DNA from: Phycisphaerales bacterium
Lineage (GTDB): Bacteria; Planctomycetota; Phycisphaerae; Phycisphaerales; SM1A02
Reading direction: 5' to 3'
NCBI GenBank assembly: GCA_022447205.1
Contig: JAKVBQ010000005.1
Location: forward strand, 1-64,000
Length of the DNA: 64,000 bases
Shown here: piece after piece, positions 15,303 through 24,350 of the stretch
How positions within the stretch are numbered: the first letter of the stretch is position 1
Layout: every line of letters starts with the position of its first letter
Position numbers and translations under genes: made by a program
Notes under the pieces: model-generated
Databases searched by the model: none
What the model was told of the DNA's origin: nothing
The model's input: only the letters and a program-made list of their open reading frames with translations

Positions 15303-18011
15303 TCAACCTTCGTCGGCCGACTCTTCTCTTGAGGATGCGAGTCGGGAACGCGCCTCCTCCAGGTAGATGGGTGCGTTCACGTGATAGGAATCGAACTCGA
15401 TCGCCATCTCGTAGAGTCGGACGGCTTCAGCCCAGTCCATGGCGCGGTAGGAGATGTTCCCGAGGTTGTAGGCGGCACTCGCCGCCATCGGAAGATCTCC
15501 TGACTCGACTGCGGTCTCGATGGTCTTGTTGTAGATCGCATCCGCCGCATCAGGCATGTCCTGCTGCTGGTAGGCGTTCCCCAGCATGATCAGGGCGTTC
15601 GCATCGTCCGGTTCGAGACCGATGGCCGCCTCGTAGGCCTCGATCGCTCCGCCGGAATCACCCGTCCAGAGTCGGGCGTTGCCGAGTCGGAACCAGATGT
15701 CGGCCCGACCGGGATCCTCGTCGACGACCCGCTCGAAGGCCAGGATCGCGTTGGGGAAGTCGTCCCGGCGCATCGCCTTGATGCCGCGGCGCATGTCCTT
15801 GAAGATCGCGAGGGTGAAGTCCGGCTTGTCCCAGATGGTCGCGATCTTCCACCGTCCGACCCGACCCACTTCCGAGGTCCAGAAGGGAATCCAGTCGCTG
15901 ATGCGGTCACTCATCACCACATGAGTCACCCCGAACTGGTCGAAGAGCTCGGCCCTGCGCTCCTCCTCGGTCTGGAAGGAGAGCATTTCCCGAAGGAGTC
16001 CCTTGCGTACTCCGAGCTTGGGGATGCCCGAACTGCTGCGCTCGGGAGCCACGAAGGAGCAGTCGACGATCATGGCGAGGTAGTCGGCGTTGTAGGGATG
16101 GGTCGCGACGATGGCATCCGGAGGCAACGCGAGTTCGAGCCGATTGCCCAGGTTCAGCAGGGGCAGCAGCGCACGCCTGTGGCGGATCCGCTCCTTCTGC
16201 ATCGCACGGTTCTCGTAGAAGTCCCAGCTGTAGGGCGACTTGAAGTACGCGTGTCGGTACCCGATCGGGAGGAGCGCCAGGGTGAGCAGGCACTGAAGCA
16301 GCCGATTGCGCACCACACGCTCGAGGAGCATCGCGATCGGCGGTATCGCAAGTGCGATCCAGAGCACCTCGCCCATGGTCTCGAAACGAAGCACCATCCA
16401 GAACTCGCCGAGGAATCGGTAGGCCGTGGTACAGAGCTGGGGAACCATCATCACCGTCTGGACCACGGCAAAGGCGACGAGGAGTTCAAGCGGCGCGGTG
16501 CGCCGAAGCATGACCAGCGAGACGATGACGCCAAGCCCTGCGAGGAGGTATCGCCAATAGGGGATCGCCAACCCCCAACTGGTCCGCCAGGCACCGCTCT
16601 GACCACGCCCCGCTGAACGCCAGATCATGGCATCGGCCCTGGTGAAGCCGTCCACCTTGGGCAGCATCGAGGTCCTGATCTGCATGATGATGTCCTGCTT
16701 GCGCGTGGCATCGAGAACGATCGGCTCGGCCTCCTCCGCGGCGGCGGCTTCGTAGTCGACCGCAACCTCCGGCATCACCTCGGGTGCGCCGGTGAAGGGC
16801 TCGTCCGATGGCTCTTCCGCCAGTTCGATCGCGCTGTCGGGGGCACGAAGCTGGTCGAGGGTGACGCCCTGGGCCTCAGCCTTCCTGGCGATGGCCTGCT
16901 CGAACCGCTCGGCCTGCGCTGCGATCTGCCGGGGACCGGGTTTCACCTGGGTGAAGTGGGTGACTCCCGGATAGATCGCACAACCTACGAGCAGTCCGAC
17001 GAGCGCGGCGAGTGGTGCCCGGGCGCCGGCTCGACGCCCCTTCCGGAGCAGCCGCCACCCGGACATGGTCAGCAGCAGAGGAGCCCCGAGTACCACTCCG
17101 AAACCGGCATAGAGACCATGGAACGACCCGACCACCAGTGCGACCGCCATCACCGTCAACAACGACCTCGTCGGAGACCACCCTGATTCAGGGTCCTCCA
17201 CGGGACAGGTCCGTCTGGCCTTCCCGGAGACATCGGAGTCGGTGATGGTTGAAACCTGACTCGACGTGGTGCGCATGCAGACACCGAGCAGCACCGGCAG
17301 CAGGAACCAGGGAGCGAGCTGGTTCGGGTAGGTGCTGAAGGTGATCGGCCCACGCGCCATGACCACGAAGAGGACCGCCACCGCGACCGCCCAACGCGAA
17401 GGCAGGATCGACCAGGTGAGGTAGGCCAGACCCGAGGCGACGAGCACCTTGGCCATGCCCAGTGAGCCGTACCAGACGACCAGCGGGTCGAGTCCCAGCA
17501 GACGGCTCGCCGCAGCCATGAGTGCGTGGTGCAGGTTCGTGTGATAGATGGGATAGAACGCCGAATCGACCACATAGGGATCCTGGTTGGTCAGTCCCGC
17601 CCCCATGAGGAATCGAATCCTCGCGACGTGGACCCGCGCATCGGCGGCAAGGATCGAACCGACCCGCTCGGACATGATCACGTCGATGAGCAGCGCCAGG
17701 ACCTCGATTCCGAGGACCCCGGTGAAGATCCCTGCGAAGGACTTCCAGGAACCGCTTCGCCAGGTGTCCCAGCCTCCCCAGACGATGCCGGCAAGGAGCA
17801 CCGCGGAAAGCACCCAGATCGGCATGCCGATCAGGTACCCGAAGGCAACCACCGGAAGCAGGCAGACCAACAGGCACAGCGCACACACCGCGATTCCGGC
17901 GATCGGGCCGGACGCGAGTTCTCCCGGCGCGAGTCGTCGAGCCAGGGCATGGCCGGGAAGGACCAGCAACGCCCAGAAGAAGAACGGGATCAGTGTGTCC
18001 CACGAACCCAT
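15303..18011 (-). CDS. Large multi-pass membrane protein with C-terminal TPR repeats
   Basis: A 902-residue protein. The first ~600 residues hold many hydrophobic helices with a DARVHVARIRFLMG element in a loop, a layout like GT-C (ArnT/PMT-like) transferases. About residues 320-465 interrupt this with a polar, Glu-rich stretch. The last ~200 residues hold TPR units (DIWFRLGNARLWTGDSGGAI, DANALIMLGNAYQQQDMPDA, AYNLGNISYRAMDWAEAV). The start at 18011 overlaps the stop of the upstream transferase gene by one base (TGATG); a longer frame to 18143 is only overlap. It probably transfers or flips lipid-linked sugars on the outer face of the membrane, but no catalytic residue can be assigned. Confidence 0.72.
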   Translation of the reverse strand: MGSWDTLIPFFFWALLVLPGHALARRLAPGELASGPIAGIAVCALCLLVCLLPVVAFGYLIGMPIWVLSAVLLAGIVWGGWDTWRSGSWKSFAGIFTGVLGIEVLALLIDVIMSERVGSILAADARVHVARIRFLMGAGLTNQDPYVVDSAFYPIYHTNLHHALMAAASRLLGLDPLVVWYGSLGMAKVLVASGLAYLTWSILPSRWAVAVAVLFVVMARGPITFSTYPNQLAPWFLLPVLLGVCMRTTSSQVSTITDSDVSGKARRTCPVEDPESGWSPTRSLLTVMAVALVVGSFHGLYAGFGVVLGAPLLLTMSGWRLLRKGRRAGARAPLAALVGLLVGCAIYPGVTHFTQVKPGPRQIAAQAERFEQAIARKAEAQGVTLDQLRAPDSAIELAEEPSDEPFTGAPEVMPEVAVDYEAAAAEEAEPIVLDATRKQDIIMQIRTSMLPKVDGFTRADAMIWRSAGRGQSGAWRTSWGLAIPYWRYLLAGLGVIVSLVMLRRTAPLELLVAFAVVQTVMMVPQLCTTAYRFLGEFWMVLRFETMGEVLWIALAIPPIAMLLERVVRNRLLQCLLTLALLPIGYRHAYFKSPYSWDFYENRAMQKERIRHRRALLPLLNLGNRLELALPPDAIVATHPYNADYLAMIVDCSFVAPERSSSGIPKLGVRKGLLREMLSFQTEEERRAELFDQFGVTHVVMSDRISDWIPFWTSEVGRVGRWKIATIWDKPDFTLAIFKDMRRGIKAMRRDDFPNAILAFERVVDEDPGRADIWFRLGNARLWTGDSGGAIEAYEAAIGLEPDDANALIMLGNAYQQQDMPDAADAIYNKTIETAVESGDLPMAASAAYNLGNISYRAMDWAEAVRLYEMAIEFDSYHVNAPIYLEEARSRLASSREESADEG

Positions 18012-19024
18012 CAGACGGGCGCTCCGATTCGGCGAGGTGCGATCGGTCCACGACGAAGCACGCGATCGATGACACCCTGCACGAGTCCCGCCGAACGCCA
18101 GAAGGCGCGGACCGTGGCCATGAACACGAAGCCCAGCATCCACGGATCGGAGGTTCGCGAGACCAGGTGCAGTGTTCGCGGCAGTTGGGCGAGCAACAGC
18201 AGGAGCAGACAGGCCACGGGGGCGATCCAGCCCCAGGGCAGGATCGCCAATGGCAGCGACGCGATCACGAGCACGGGAAGGAAGGGTTGCAGGTGATCCA
18301 TGAGACCGCTGTAGGAGTCACCGGTGGAATGACCCGAATGTTCGAGGTGGAGCGCGACGCGCCAGTAGCCCTGGAGGCGCTGGATGTGCAGGTAGCGGGC
18401 GAGTCGTTGCTCATGGTGATGCACCACGATCGAACCGCGATCGAACCGAAGACGGCGGCCGGATTCGAGCACGCGGAAGGCGAACTCCGCGTCCTGGCCC
18501 TTCAGATACCGTTCATCGAAACCATCGAGTTCCTGAAGCACATCGCGTCGGTAGAGAACGTCGTAGGTGGCGAGGAAATCGACGTCACCTTCCATGCAGG
18601 CATGTCGAGAGACGATCTCCTCATGGATCAGTCGTTCGAGGAGGCTTGCACCAGCCTCGATGCCGTAGGTACCACCAACCCCGCCGACTTCCGGATCACT
18701 CATGTGACCAAGCAGGATCTCGAGCGACTCGGGCTCCGGTTCACAGTCACTGTCGACGAACCAGACCAGGGGCGTGGTGGCGTTCCGCCATCCGATGTTG
18801 CGCGCGGCCCCCGCACCTCGACCGCCGCTCTCGAGGATCTCGACGTCATGGGTGCGAACACGATCGAGGGTGTCGTCCCTCGACCCGTCATCGACGACGA
18901 TCACCCGGACCAGTCTCGAACCGGCACGGCTCCGGACCCGGTCGACGGCATCGAGGCACGCATCGATGGTGCCTGCCGCATCTCGGGCGGGAATGACGAG
19001 CGTGACTTCTGGTTCAGTCATCAT
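18011..19024 (-). CDS. Glycosyltransferase, GT2 family
   Basis: A 337-residue GT-A transferase. It starts MMTEPEVTLVIPARDAAGTI, followed by VRVIVVDDGSRDDTLDRV, GAGAARNIGWRNA and the VWFVDSDC metal-binding element. HEEIVSRHACMEGDVDFLAT and DERYLKGQDAEFAFRVLESG are typical of cellulose-synthase-like GT2 proteins. C-terminal hydrophobic segments follow (LVIASLPLAILPWGWIAPVA). The first ATG lies inside the last codons of the upstream TPR membrane gene (10-bp overlap). It is the middle gene of a three-gene minus-strand block. Confidence 0.88.
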   Translation of the reverse strand: MMTEPEVTLVIPARDAAGTIDACLDAVDRVRSRAGSRLVRVIVVDDGSRDDTLDRVRTHDVEILESGGRGAGAARNIGWRNATTPLVWFVDSDCEPEPESLEILLGHMSDPEVGGVGGTYGIEAGASLLERLIHEEIVSRHACMEGDVDFLATYDVLYRRDVLQELDGFDERYLKGQDAEFAFRVLESGRRLRFDRGSIVVHHHEQRLARYLHIQRLQGYWRVALHLEHSGHSTGDSYSGLMDHLQPFLPVLVIASLPLAILPWGWIAPVACLLLLLLAQLPRTLHLVSRTSDPWMLGFVFMATVRAFWRSAGLVQGVIDRVLRRGPIAPRRIGAPV

Positions 19025-20981
19025 CTTGCTGGTCACCGGGACTGGGTTCGAGTGAACGGTTTCTCGAAGCGTCGAGATAGGGTGCGATCCGCTGGCGCTG
19101 CTCCTCGCTGGAGGCGGACTCCATGGCATCCTCGTAGTATTCGGCCGCTTCCGACCAACGTTCGAGTCGAAATGCCGAACTTCCCCGGTTGAGGAGCGCC
19201 GAATACAGCAGTTCCCGGTCCCTGCCACCTCGCAACAGCGCCACGGCCAGATCCTGGTGGTGCAATGACTCCTCGACCCGACCCTGTTCCTGGAACAGGT
19301 TGCCGAGGACGAGGTGGGTGCGTGCATCGCTCGGCTGACGATCGACGACACGCTTGAAGTGCTGCTCGGCCGCTTCAAGATTGCCCAGGGCACGTTCCGC
19401 ATCACCGAGTGCGGCGTGCATCGATGGATGACCGCTGAAGGAGTTCTCCGCGATGCGCAGGTGCTCGAGTGCCTCCACCGGTCGATCGAGTGCGATGAGC
19501 GCGATTCCGGCGTTGACCCGCGCCTCGAGATTCCCGGGATCGACCTCGATGATCGACTCGATGATCGGCAGGGCGTCGAGATGGCGTCCCTGTCGCAGGA
19601 GTTCGCTGGAGTAGTTGACCCGTCCTCTCGTGTTGCCGGTGTCGGACTCCATGACCTGCATCCAGAGACGCGCCGGACTGGCGTAGTCGAGATTCCGTGC
19701 ATGCGTCCTGGTCATCTCGAGCGACACGATGGTCAGGACGAGGAGAACCACCAGGCTGGAAGGCACCCAGGCCGGTCGGAACCCACGCCCGGAGGAGAAC
19801 ATGATGAACCAGGCCAGGCCACCTGCGAACAGCACCGCAAAGGGGGCGAGGGTCAGGTGCAGTCGGTGCTCGACGATGACATCACTGATGGGGATGAACG
19901 AGGAGGTGGGCAGCATCACGAGGACCGCCATCAGCATGACGGCACCCCACCACTTCCCGCGAAGAAGACCGAACCCGCCGAGCCCGACCCAGCAGAGGAT
20001 GAACAGCACACCGGGGAGGAGGGCGACCGACCAACGACCGGCCTGGTCGGGACGGTCGATCAGCAGCTCGATCGGAGCGAACACCAGTCCGAGATAGACG
20101 GGGATGCCCTCGACCTGCGCCAGTGCGTAGGTGAGTGGAGTCTGCCCGCGCACGCCGAGACCGACCCCGACCGCCCGGTCAGGGGTCGCATCAAGAAGTC
20201 CCCCGAAGATGACGTGTCCAAGGGCGTAGGCAAGGACCAGTGACCAGGCGACGAGATGCAGGAGCCACCGTCTTCGGAGCGCGACACGAAGACTTCCGGC
20301 CAGGACCCCCCAGTCGAGGACCAGGAGCAGTGGAGCGACGCAGATCGCCGTCGCCTTCGAAGCGAGCCCCAGCACGACCAGTACCGAGAGCACGACAGCC
20401 CAGCGCAGGTTCCGCCCCCCCTCGAAGGCCAGGACGAGACAGAGCATCGAAAGCAGACAGAAGAGTGCTGCGAGTGACTCCGACCGTTGGACGACGTAGG
20501 AGACGACTTCGGCGTGGACCGGATGAAGGGACCAGACGAGACTCGCCACGAACGCCACGAAGATGGAGATCCGGTCGGTGCCGATCGACTGCATGCCACC
20601 CGCGACAACGTGTCGGACGCAACGCCGGATGAGCTCGAACAGGACCAGGGTGGAGGCGAGATGGAGGAGGAGGTTCGTCCAGTGCCAACCACGTGGATCC
20701 ATGCCATGCCTGCCTGCGTCCATCAGGAAGGTCAGCTCGGTGAGAGGACGTTCCGACCCGATGGCCCTCGCGAGGCCGTCAGGCCCCAGGATGTGGCCCT
20801 CCTGCTCGACGATCACGAGATGGTCGTCCAGGACGAACGCCGCATCCAGCGCACCCTGCCAGCAGAGCAGCACCGAGACGACGAGGGCGCCTGCGGCGAG
20901 AAAACCATGCACCGACCTCGCTCGAACCTGCGTATCCTGTTCCGAGGATCCCATAACAGACTGTATCGCAGAATTCACCAT
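19014..20981 (-). CDS. TMTC-like membrane protein with C-terminal TPR repeats
   Basis: A 655-residue protein. Around ten membrane helices span about residues 20-420, with FVLDDHLVIVEQEGHI and RPLTELTFLMDAG in the first loop. A Y-x-DD or LDD acidic loop followed by R-P-[LV]-x-x-x-[ST] is the usual start of the planctomycete TPR/DUF1736-type (TMTC-like) family. The last ~200 residues are TPRs (LEARVNAGIALIALDRPVEA, HPSMHAALGDAERALGNLEA, ARTHLVLGNLFQEQGRVEES). ATG 20981 or 20954 are both possible. Eukaryotic TMTCs are protein O-mannosyltransferases; a GT-C role here is inference. It heads a block with the next two genes downstream. Confidence 0.75.
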   Translation of the reverse strand: MVNSAIQSVMGSSEQDTQVRARSVHGFLAAGALVVSVLLCWQGALDAAFVLDDHLVIVEQEGHILGPDGLARAIGSERPLTELTFLMDAGRHGMDPRGWHWTNLLLHLASTLVLFELIRRCVRHVVAGGMQSIGTDRISIFVAFVASLVWSLHPVHAEVVSYVVQRSESLAALFCLLSMLCLVLAFEGGRNLRWAVVLSVLVVLGLASKATAICVAPLLLVLDWGVLAGSLRVALRRRWLLHLVAWSLVLAYALGHVIFGGLLDATPDRAVGVGLGVRGQTPLTYALAQVEGIPVYLGLVFAPIELLIDRPDQAGRWSVALLPGVLFILCWVGLGGFGLLRGKWWGAVMLMAVLVMLPTSSFIPISDVIVEHRLHLTLAPFAVLFAGGLAWFIMFSSGRGFRPAWVPSSLVVLLVLTIVSLEMTRTHARNLDYASPARLWMQVMESDTGNTRGRVNYSSELLRQGRHLDALPIIESIIEVDPGNLEARVNAGIALIALDRPVEALEHLRIAENSFSGHPSMHAALGDAERALGNLEAAEQHFKRVVDRQPSDARTHLVLGNLFQEQGRVEESLHHQDLAVALLRGGRDRELLYSALLNRGSSAFRLERWSEAAEYYEDAMESASSEEQRQRIAPYLDASRNRSLEPSPGDQQDDD

Positions 20982-21022
20982 ACTCTCTGTACATTGTGTC
21001 ACAGGTGTTCGATAAGGAAACC

Positions 21023-21718
21023 GTGAGTCAGCAGGAACGCAGCGACATCTTCGTGATCGTGCCGGCATACAACGAAGGACCCATGCTGGGCGATGTCCTT
21101 TCGGAACTGGCGAAGACCGGCCATCAGGTCGTGGTCGTCGATGACGGCTCGATCGACGAAACGCATGCGATCGCGAAGAGACACACCAGCCATGTGCTCA
21201 AGCACCTCGTGAACCGTGGGCAGGGCGCGGCCCTGCAGACCGGGATCGACTACGCACTGGCTCATGGCTGCAACATGGTTGCCACCTTCGATGCGGACGG
21301 TCAGCACCGAATCGAGGACATGGAGCGCATGATCGATCGAATCAGGGACGGGGAGTGCGACGTCGTCCTCGGCTCGAGGTTCCTCGACAGGGAGACCCGG
21401 GAATCGATCCCTGCCGGTCGCCGACTCCTGCTTCGATGCGCCACCGCGACCCAGAGAATCCTGACCGGTGCGAAGCTCACGGACGCCCACAACGGACTCC
21501 GGGTGCTGTCGAGCAAGGCCGCCTCCCGAATCGAACTGACCAACGATCGCATGGCCCATGCGAGCGAGATCATCGACCAGATCTTTGCGACGGATCTCGT
21601 CGTCAAGGAGCACCCGGTGCACATCGAGTACACCGAATACTCAATGGGCAAGGGGCAGAGCTGGATTGATGGCTTCAGGGTGCTGTTCCACTACATCATC
21701 TCGAGGGTCTTCGGATGA
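21023..21718 (+). CDS. GT2 glycosyltransferase, dolichyl-phosphate-mannose synthase-like
   Basis: A 231-residue GT2 enzyme: IFVIVPAYNEGPMLGDVL, VVVVDDGSIDETHAIA, HLVNRGQGAALQTGI and MVATFDADGQH, all characteristic of DPM1/DPG-synthase-like transferases that charge polyprenyl phosphate. The GTG at 21023 is chosen because AAGGAAA (21014-21020) stands right before it; an upstream in-frame GTG at 20996 lacks such a site. Its stop overlaps the start of a DUF2304 gene (ATGA), a frequent partnership. It would supply a polyprenyl-phosphate sugar for the GT-C-like membrane proteins encoded divergently. Confidence 0.9.
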   Translation: MSQQERSDIFVIVPAYNEGPMLGDVLSELAKTGHQVVVVDDGSIDETHAIAKRHTSHVLKHLVNRGQGAALQTGIDYALAHGCNMVATFDADGQHRIEDMERMIDRIRDGECDVVLGSRFLDRETRESIPAGRRLLLRCATATQRILTGAKLTDAHNGLRVLSSKAASRIELTNDRMAHASEIIDQIFATDLVVKEHPVHIEYTEYSMGKGQSWIDGFRVLFHYIISRVFG

Positions 21719-22077
21719 CGACATTCCAGATCATGGCGATCGCGAGCATGGGAACGTTCCTGGCACTGACCATGCTGGCCGCGGGAACGGGTCGACTCGG
21801 CCGGGTCCCCGGCCTGATCTGGATCCTGATCTGGAGCACCGGAATCGTGGCGGTCCTCTTCCCGGGCTGGACCACGACGATCGCGAATTCGGTGGGCATC
21901 CATCGAGGCGCCGACCTGTTGCTCTACATCGTGGTCATCATCATGACCGCCGGCTTCTTCTCGATGTACCTCAGGCTCCGACAGGTCCGAAGGGAGTTCA
22001 CGCTCCTGGTCAGGAAGATCGCGATCATGGAGGGCAGATCCATGACCGGTGAAGAGGAAGACGGCGGAAACGTCTGA
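21715..22077 (+). CDS. DUF2304 small membrane protein
   Basis: A 120-residue protein with three hydrophobic segments (MAIASMGTFLALTMLA, VPGLIWILIWSTGIVAVLF, LLLYIVVIIMTAGFFSMY) followed by a charged helix (RLRQVRREFTLLVRKIAI) and an acidic tail. This matches DUF2304 proteins, which are commonly encoded directly after polyprenyl-phosphate GT2 enzymes. It probably anchors or assists the upstream transferase. It overlaps both neighbours (ATGA before, TGATG after), so the three genes are coupled. Confidence 0.85.
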   Translation: MTTFQIMAIASMGTFLALTMLAAGTGRLGRVPGLIWILIWSTGIVAVLFPGWTTTIANSVGIHRGADLLLYIVVIIMTAGFFSMYLRLRQVRREFTLLVRKIAIMEGRSMTGEEEDGGNV

Positions 22078-23012
22078 TGTCCGACCTGCTCGTACATGTC
22101 GGGCTGCATCGAACAGGTTCCACGTGGCTCCAGAAGGCCGCATTGCCCTGTCCGGACGTCCCGATCGACGATGTCTGGTCGGATCGCGCGGACCTTGCAC
22201 GCAAGATCATCACGCCGACCGATGCCGACTTCTCCTGCGAAGTCGTTCGCATGGAACTCGAGTCACGTTGCGCTGGAATCAGGTCGGAGGAGATCCGTCC
22301 GGCGATCTCGCATGAACGCCTGTCGGGGAACCCGAGTTCGGGCGGCTTCGACATGAGCAGGACCGCGGAACGGATCGAGCGGATCGCACCATCCGCCAGA
22401 ATCCTCATCGTCCTGCGGGAACAGCAGTCCGCACTTGAATCGATCTGGTGCCAGGCGGTTCGGATCGGCCTGTACTGCTCGGCCCGAGACTATCTCCGCA
22501 TGTACGACCCCGGCGACCAACGCATCCCGCATTTCGAACCGAGCTACCTGCAGTACGACCGGGTCGTCGAGGAATACGCCAGGCGATTCGGTCGGGAACG
22601 GGTGCTGGCGATCGACTTCGAAGTGCTCAGGAGGGATCCACTCCTCTACATGAACGAGATCTGCAGGTTCACGGGTGCGGGAACCGTCACCAACGTGCCG
22701 AAGGAGGCACGGTACGCGCGCCCCCACCCACTCGAAGCGGCGATCCTCCGCCGAGGCAATCTCCTGCACAGGCGAAGCAGCATGAACCCCGGCCCCCCCT
22801 TCGAATCGAAATGGACGTGGCGACAGTGGTCGAATGCCTCGGGGTTCCTGTCGAGACACGCACCGGCATGGCTCAAGGAGCGCTTCCAGAATGATCTTGC
22901 GGAAACGGTCGCCGGCCTGCTCGACACCCACGACGAGATGATTCGTGCCAGCAATCGAAGGCTTCGCGATGAGTTCGAGGTGGATCTGAAAAGCGACGAC
23001 TGGCGGGTCTAG
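22077..23012 (+). CDS. Sulfotransferase family protein
   Basis: A 311-residue sulfotransferase-like protein. The phosphosulfate loop is LVHVGLHRTGSTWLQKA at residues about 5-21, and the 3'-phosphate region is ILIVLREQQSALESIWCQAV (R, then S, then W). Downstream VLAIDFEVLRRDPLLYMNEI is typical of the family. It is last in the GT2 - DUF2304 - sulfotransferase unit, starting on the previous stop (TGATG). It is the third intact sulfotransferase within 14 kb, so a sulfated surface glycan is likely. Its substrate is unknown. Confidence 0.86.
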   Translation: MSDLLVHVGLHRTGSTWLQKAALPCPDVPIDDVWSDRADLARKIITPTDADFSCEVVRMELESRCAGIRSEEIRPAISHERLSGNPSSGGFDMSRTAERIERIAPSARILIVLREQQSALESIWCQAVRIGLYCSARDYLRMYDPGDQRIPHFEPSYLQYDRVVEEYARRFGRERVLAIDFEVLRRDPLLYMNEICRFTGAGTVTNVPKEARYARPHPLEAAILRRGNLLHRRSSMNPGPPFESKWTWRQWSNASGFLSRHAPAWLKERFQNDLAETVAGLLDTHDEMIRASNRRLRDEFEVDLKSDDWRV

Positions 23013-23030
23013 ATCCGCCGGGGATCGGGA

Positions 23031-24275
23031 TCAGGAATCCTCGAGCGCCACTTCATAGACCAGGCTCGACGGGACCGCCGGGTAGGGCACCGTGATCCGC
23101 TGATACCGGAAATCACCGAGCGACCAGTTGGTCCTGCTGAAGGCGATGTCGAGCAGTCGTCGATACTTCTCGGGATCCATCCCATCGGGCACCGGAAGAT
23201 CACCGGCCGGTTCGATGTTCTCGATCGGAATCGAGATCGGCATGCGATCGGTCTCGCGGTAGTTCGCCGCACTTCGCTCACCGAAGAGATCCGAATACAG
23301 GATGGCACGGGGATCCCCGGAGGCCTCGAAGACGTCACGGTGCATCAGGACATCCATGACCGCGGATTCCATCGGGGTGCGCAGACGCATCACCTGGTGG
23401 ATCCCGTGATGTGCATCCGTGGCCACCGCTGGTTCCGCGGAACGGAGGACCTCGCCGATGGCGATGGTTCGCGTCGAATCCGGGCCGATGAGCTGGTCCT
23501 CGAATCCGTACTCGACCGCACCGGGTTCGGAGTTGATCGGAAGGAAGTTCACGTCGGGCCCCTCGCAGAGCTCGGAGACCAGTGGTGGTTGGTCCGCGTG
23601 TGTGCGCCCGCCCGAATCCTCCATTGGTTCACAGTTGACCGGTCGGGTTCGCGTGCCCGAATCATCAAGCACGGCGGGAAGCCGGACTCGCCATGGAGCC
23701 GAGACGTGGAACCTGACCAGGTCGATCGTCATCCGGATGGTCGCATAGTCCAGGGTGCCGTCCACCGCTGAAGGGCCGAGGATGTCCAGTCGATAGCTGG
23801 ACCGGCACTGGCTTCCGCAGATCGACCGGGCACCATTGAAGAACTGTCGGCGATGCTCGATGGCGAGTGGGGTGTCGACCTCGGAGTCGAGGCCGGTGAT
23901 CATCGTCTCGAAGAGGGTGCGTGACCCGGAGAGTGCGACGATCTCCTCGTTCAATGCGTCATAGGACCGCTGGAGCCGGTCAAGTGATTCCCCTGATGCG
24001 CCGGCACCGGAACTCGCCAGGAGAAGCTTCTTGACGCCCGGGCGTCCCGGCAGTTCATTGAGGATCTCCGCCGGATTGACCGAACGAACCAGTCGCGAGG
24101 CCTTCCAGGCAAGCTTCATGTCGATGCCGAGGGTGTTCGAGAGGTCGATGGGACGCTGCCCCTTGAGCTCCTCTATGGATTCGAGGACCGCAAGAAGGGA
24201 GAAACGAACCTCCTGCAGGGCGTTCGTGGCCCGGTTCGCGAAACTGTCATCGATGCGGATGTTCTGGGCGCCCAT
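23031..24275 (-). CDS. Conserved-looking protein of unknown function
   Basis: A 414-residue protein I do not recognise. There is no signal peptide or membrane helix. The first ~90 residues are helical, and LSNTLGIDMKLAWKASRLVR could be a winged-helix or helix-turn-helix element (weak). The middle has a Cys pair (ICGSQCRS, near residue 155) and a region rich in Pro and acidic residues; the C-terminal half is alpha/beta. It converges with the sulfotransferase gene (18-bp gap). The start is set by the only ATG after a TATCAT hexamer 9 bases upstream. A transcriptional regulator is one possibility, not shown. Confidence 0.65.
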   Translation of the reverse strand: MGAQNIRIDDSFANRATNALQEVRFSLLAVLESIEELKGQRPIDLSNTLGIDMKLAWKASRLVRSVNPAEILNELPGRPGVKKLLLASSGAGASGESLDRLQRSYDALNEEIVALSGSRTLFETMITGLDSEVDTPLAIEHRRQFFNGARSICGSQCRSSYRLDILGPSAVDGTLDYATIRMTIDLVRFHVSAPWRVRLPAVLDDSGTRTRPVNCEPMEDSGGRTHADQPPLVSELCEGPDVNFLPINSEPGAVEYGFEDQLIGPDSTRTIAIGEVLRSAEPAVATDAHHGIHQVMRLRTPMESAVMDVLMHRDVFEASGDPRAILYSDLFGERSAANYRETDRMPISIPIENIEPAGDLPVPDGMDPEKYRRLLDIAFSRTNWSLGDFRYQRITVPYPAVPSSLVYEVALEDS

Positions 24276-24290
24276 GGTTCATCCATGATA
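24276..24290 (-). promoter_or_regulatory. Possible -10 box close to a start codon
   Basis: On the minus strand TATCAT (24285-24290) is followed by 9 bases and the ATG at 24275. This is slightly wider than the 6-7 base spacing seen at the better cases, so the transcript would have only a few leader bases, if any. Confidence 0.35.
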
Positions 24291-24291
24291 C

Positions 24292-24338
24292 AGCAAAGAA
24301 GAGCCCGCCACTCCGGCCGTGACACCGGAAGCCCGGGC
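24292..24338 (-). terminator. Terminator of the DUF1553/DUF1501 operon
   Basis: Downstream of the DUF1501 stop (24351), the minus strand folds as GCCCG...TCCGG / CCGGA...CGGGC with a small internal loop, followed by TCTTCTTT. It sits just upstream of the next gene's -10 box. The stem is imperfect. Confidence 0.45.
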
Positions 24339-24350
24339 ATGAACAGGTGA

